Shown here piece by piece: positions 34,007 through 36,672 of a stretch of 36,672 nucleotides of DNA. Made by a program: the position numbers and the translations under genes. The notes beneath the pieces were generated by a model. It was not told the DNA's origin. It made no database searches and saw only the letters and a program-made list of their open reading frames with translations. The stretch comes from Priapulus caudatus. Its lineage: Eukaryota; Priapulida; Priapulimorpha; Priapulimorphida; Priapulidae. The DNA lies in the NCBI RefSeq assembly GCF_000485595.1, contig NW_014577793.1, positions 11,883-48,554 on the forward strand. Reading direction: 5' to 3'. The first letter of the stretch is position 1, and every line of letters begins with the position of its first letter.

Positions 34007-34182
34007 TTAAATTGAATTAACAGTAATAAATTTAATTTCATTAAAAAAAATTTTAATTTTAGTTAATTTAAGTTTAATTAAATTGTTGTAAATAAATCAT
34101 GTCAATATTTGCGTTATTGGAAAAAAATAGTTAAATGGATAAAGATAAAAAAATAGAAAAATACAAATAATAAAAACGAAAC

Positions 34183-34255
34183 AGATGGGATTCGAACCAA
34201 TGACCTTCAGACGTAACGCCGGTGGTGTACGAGATCGGCTATTCAGGGTTGTTGG
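34183..34255 (-). repeat. tRNA-derived (SINE-like) fragment
   Basis: On the minus strand GGTTCGAATCCC forms a canonical tRNA B box. About 50 bases upstream, TAGCCGATCTCGTA resembles a weak A box. The acceptor arm does not pair, so this is not a functional tRNA but a tRNA-like SINE head or decayed tRNA. The plus-strand ORF starting MGFEPMTFRR is the well-known type of artefact from the complement of this box. Confidence 0.65.
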
Positions 34256-34370
34256 AATTATATATTATGGATGTGCCATGCATACATGGATGTGCGTACA
34301 TGGATGTGGATGTGGACTTTTAGGAAATCGAAGACCGTGCCCGGCTGCCGGGCATATAGCCACTGCGTTC

Positions 34371-34590
34371 TTTATACACGTGTTCACGTACATTTTTTAT
34401 ATGAAGGTTCACATACATTCTTTATATGAAGGTTCACATACATTCTTTATATGAAGGTTCATACACATTCTTCATACAAAGATTCATGTACATTCTTTGT
34501 ACTAAACTTTACATGTACATTCTTTATACAAAGGTTCACAAACGTTCTTTATATGAAGGTTCATATACATCCTTTACACGAAGCTTCACA
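34371..34590. repeat. 29-bp-class minisatellite, intronic
   Basis: About eight units of ACATTCTTTATATGAAGGTT followed by C(A)CAT. They are degenerate (24-31 bp) and decay to the right, up to the donor region of exon 2. Confidence 0.85.
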
Positions 34591-34625
34591 TATCGTTTCG
34601 TAAAAGCCCCGCGAGTAACTCTCAC

Positions 34626-34799
34626 CTCGGCCTATAGGCGACAGCACCTTTGGCGTTAGCACTTTCCTGCCCAGCGGGAGGTTGGGGTGGGCTGGAGGAA
34701 GGCCACCGTGCGGAAGCACCTGTACACCTCCTAGAATGCCCCTAATCTCGTTACCTCCTCTGAATTGAGGTCTAACAGGATTCATTGGCATCTCACCTC
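34626..34799 (-). CDS. exon 2 (within window) of unassigned PDZ-ligand gene
   Basis: Acceptor CGATTCTTGCAG and donor GCCGAG|GTGAGAG bound 174 nt. It enters in phase 1, completing a glycine, and leaves in phase 1, forming aspartate with exon 3. The 57 residues start GEMPMNPVRPQFRGG and are rich in glycine, proline and leucine, with a GGVQVLPHGGLPPAHPNLP stretch and the end KVLTPKVLSPIGR. The TPKVLSPIG phrase contains proline-directed phosphorylation-like sites. No domain was recognised. Confidence 0.82.
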
Positions 34800-35307
34800 C
34801 TGCAAGAATCGATAACGGCAATGAATAGCAATTACGGACGAGCGAAGCAATCAGCGCCATCTAGTATTAACTTTATGCATATAATCTAATCACGCTACGT
34901 AATACAATAAACGGGTAATTATAATTTTATGCGCGGCACAATTGCATTCCCAACTGGAGATTGATTAGCGTGTAATTATGGTCGTCTAAAAACATCTATG
35001 CCGAGGTCGATTAATATATGATAATGAGTTCAAAATTTGAAAGAAATTACCATAAAATTCTTTTGAAAAAATCTTCGAATTTTTTATAAATGAATAAATA
35101 TTTCAAAGGCGTCACGCTTGCAAGACTATCCTAACAAGGAAATTACGTCGATGTAATCATGACTGAAAAACAGTTCCTAGAACGCGCATAAAACTGCCCA
35201 CGTTTTCTTGAAACAAAGAAAGCCCGTACAGTTTAATACGTAGGAGAAAGAGTTAAGATACGGTAGCAGGCCTTTCTGTGTACTCACTATCTAGTAAATA
35301 TACACAC

Positions 35308-35404
35308 CTCTTGGCTGCGGAGTGTCGGGAGAAGGAAGATCTGTGACCGGAAATGGAAACGGCGTTGGTCTGTTGTTTCTGTTCGATGTGACTGGCTGTA
35401 CACT
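35308..35404 (-). CDS. exon 1 (within window, internal) of unassigned PDZ-ligand gene
   Basis: Acceptor CTCTACTTACAG and donor CAAGAG|GTGTGTA bound 97 nt. Phase 0 gives 32 residues starting SVQPVTSNRNNRPTPFPFPV, then DLPSPDTPQPR plus the first base of a glycine codon completed by exon 2. An upstream exon must lie beyond the window, because the region above is a minisatellite-filled intron. From here to the stop the seven exons total 1083 nt, exactly 361 codons including the stop. That frame continuity over six introns is the main evidence for the gene. Confidence 0.75.
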
Positions 35405-35507
35405 CTGTAAGTAGAGAATGAGGGCGCATGCCACTTATGTACGTAATAAACATACGTACATACATGTTAGATATGATCGCAAACTTGTCCACACAGTGTA
35501 TACGTAA
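35405..35507. other. intron sequence between exon 1 and the minisatellite
   Basis: A short non-repetitive stretch with TACGTA words. The overlapping 79-codon minus ORF (35253-35492) reads the exon in a different frame from the one that splices in phase to exon 2. Confidence 0.6.
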
Positions 35508-36672
35508 TCATACACCTGCACATGCCTGGTAGAAATAACCAGTCCCCCTGTAATACCTGGTAGATATTATCATACACCTGTACATACCTGGTAGATATTA
35601 TCATACACCTGTAATACCTGGTAGCTATATTATCACACACCTGTACATACCTGGTAGCTATATTATCACACACCTGTACATACCTGGTAGCTATATTATC
35701 ACACACCTGTACATACCTGGTATATATTATCACACACCTGTACATACCTGGTAGATATTATCATACACCTGTACATACCTGGTAGATATTATCATACACC
35801 TGTAATACCTGGTAAATATTATCATACACATACATACCTGGTAGATATTATCATACACCTGTACATACCTGGTAGATATTATCATACACCTGTAATACCT
35901 GGTAGATATTATCCTACACCTATACATACCTGGTAGATATTATCATACACCTGTACACACCTGGTATACATTATCATATACACCTGTACATACCTGGTAG
36001 ATATTATCATACACCTGTACACACCTGGTAGATATTATCATACACATGTACATACCTGGTATATATTATCACACACCTATACATACCTGGTAGATATTAT
36101 CACACACCTATACATACCTGGTATATATTATCATACACCTGTAACACCTGGTATACATTATCATATACACCTGTACATACCTGGTAGATATTATCATACA
36201 CCTGTACACACCTGGTATACATTATCATATACACCTGTACATACCTGGTAGATATTATCATACAACTGTACATACTTGGTATACATTATCATACACCTGT
36301 ACACACCTGGTAGATATTATCATACACCTGTACACACCTGGTAGACATTATCATACACCTGTACATACCTGGTAGATATTATCATACACCTATACACACC
36401 TGGTAGATATTATCATACACCTGTACACACCTGGTAGACATTATCATACACCTGTACATACCTGGTAGATATTATCATACACCTATACACACCTGGTATA
36501 CATTATCATACACCTGTACATACCTGGTAGATATTATCATACACCTGTACACACCTGGTATACATTATCATACACCTATACATACCTGGTAGATATTATC
36601 ATACACCTGTACACACCTGGTATATATTATCATACACCTGTACATACCTGGTAGATATTATCATACACCTGT
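35508..36672. repeat. 31-bp minisatellite, at least 37 units, runs off the window
   Basis: The unit is TATCATACACCTGTACATAC followed by CTGGTAGATAT, nearly perfect over 1.16 kb. Variants alternate (CTGTACATAC/CTGTACACAC and GGTAGATATT/GGTATACATT), giving 62-65-bp higher-order dimers, mainly in the right half. It occupies the intron upstream of the exon at 35308. In transcript orientation each unit carries CCAG|GTATGT and ACAG|GTGTAT, both like 5' splice sites. Repetitive minus ORFs over it are artefacts. Confidence 0.95.

Larger units (their letters stand above)
33877..34377. mobile_element. 481-bp TIR element with 10-bp flanking repeats, intronic
   Basis: The inverted termini (33887-33934 and 34320-34367, about 48 bp) share GTGGCTATATGCCCGGCAGC and CACGGTCTTCGATTTCCTAA with one or two mismatches. 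TTCTTTATAC flanks the element at both ends (33877-33886 and 34368-34377). However, the right flank belongs to a minisatellite rich in that word, so the duplication is only probable. The interior holds telomere-like repeats, an AT-rich segment and a tRNA-like B box. The termini match no family I can name. Confidence 0.75.

Noticed and set aside
34183-34255. Functional tRNA gene
   Set aside because: The B box is good, but the acceptor stem does not pair and the T stem has a mismatch. More likely a SINE-like relic.
34185-34454. Plus ORF starting MGFEPMTF
   Set aside because: It is the complement of a tRNA-type B box plus a minisatellite, a known source of false ORFs.
35467-35927. CRISPR-like array or repetitive protein
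   Set aside because: The units are contiguous 31-bp tandem copies with no unique spacers, in a eukaryotic intron. The peptide repeats are by-products.

Overview
The window is eukaryotic, most likely from an invertebrate animal. GT-AG introns, short interstitial TTAGGG-type arrays, several small inverted-repeat transposons, many micro- and minisatellites and a tRNA-like B-box sequence support this. There are no bacterial operons, Shine-Dalgarno-type genes, rRNAs or CRISPR arrays. I cannot name the species. Most ORFs longer than 60 codons lie in low-complexity repeats and are not genes.

Region 1 (1-14.4 kb) is gene-poor and repeat-rich. It holds a 140-bp dispersed repeat, several minisatellites, a hAT-like MITE with an 8-bp target duplication (7398-7778) and a 1.3-kb foldback element (9127-10424). 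Two weak exon candidates are also here: a 219-nt minus-strand exon carrying one in-frame stop (8320-8538), and a plus-strand pair (11259-11342, 11486-11662).

Region 2 (14.4-30 kb) is a mosaic of three repeated blocks in the order A1, B1, A2, C1, a 10-N gap, B2, unique spacer, C2. B2 restarts immediately after the gap, and its first 1156 bases appear identical to the start of B1. After that the copies differ mostly by scattered small indels. This looks more like unresolved overlap or haplotype duplication with uneven polishing than like a biological system. The blocks carry a polypyrimidine tract of about 0.9 kb, (CA)n tracts of about 0.6-0.9 kb, a 28-bp minisatellite and telomere-like repeats, but no gene I can support.

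Region 3 (31.2-36.7 kb) holds the one well-supported gene: the 3' part of a minus-strand gene with seven coding exons. All six introns are GT-AG, and codon phase is kept at every junction. The product end is 360 residues of proline-, serine- and arginine-rich, apparently disordered sequence, ending in an acidic cluster and a class I PDZ-ligand-like C-terminus (YTIV). I do not recognise the family. Its introns contain a PIF/Harbinger-like MITE with TTA target duplications, an 86-bp hairpin element, a 481-bp terminal-inverted-repeat element enclosing tRNA-like and telomere-like sequence, and two minisatellites. The most upstream intron holds a 31-bp minisatellite of at least 37 units. In transcript orientation each unit presents two 5'-splice-site-like motifs, and the array runs off the window.

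I found no convincing undescribed molecular system. The observations most worth checking are the splice-donor-like intronic array, the foldback element, the unassigned PDZ-ligand gene and the probable assembly duplication. All alignments were made by eye.
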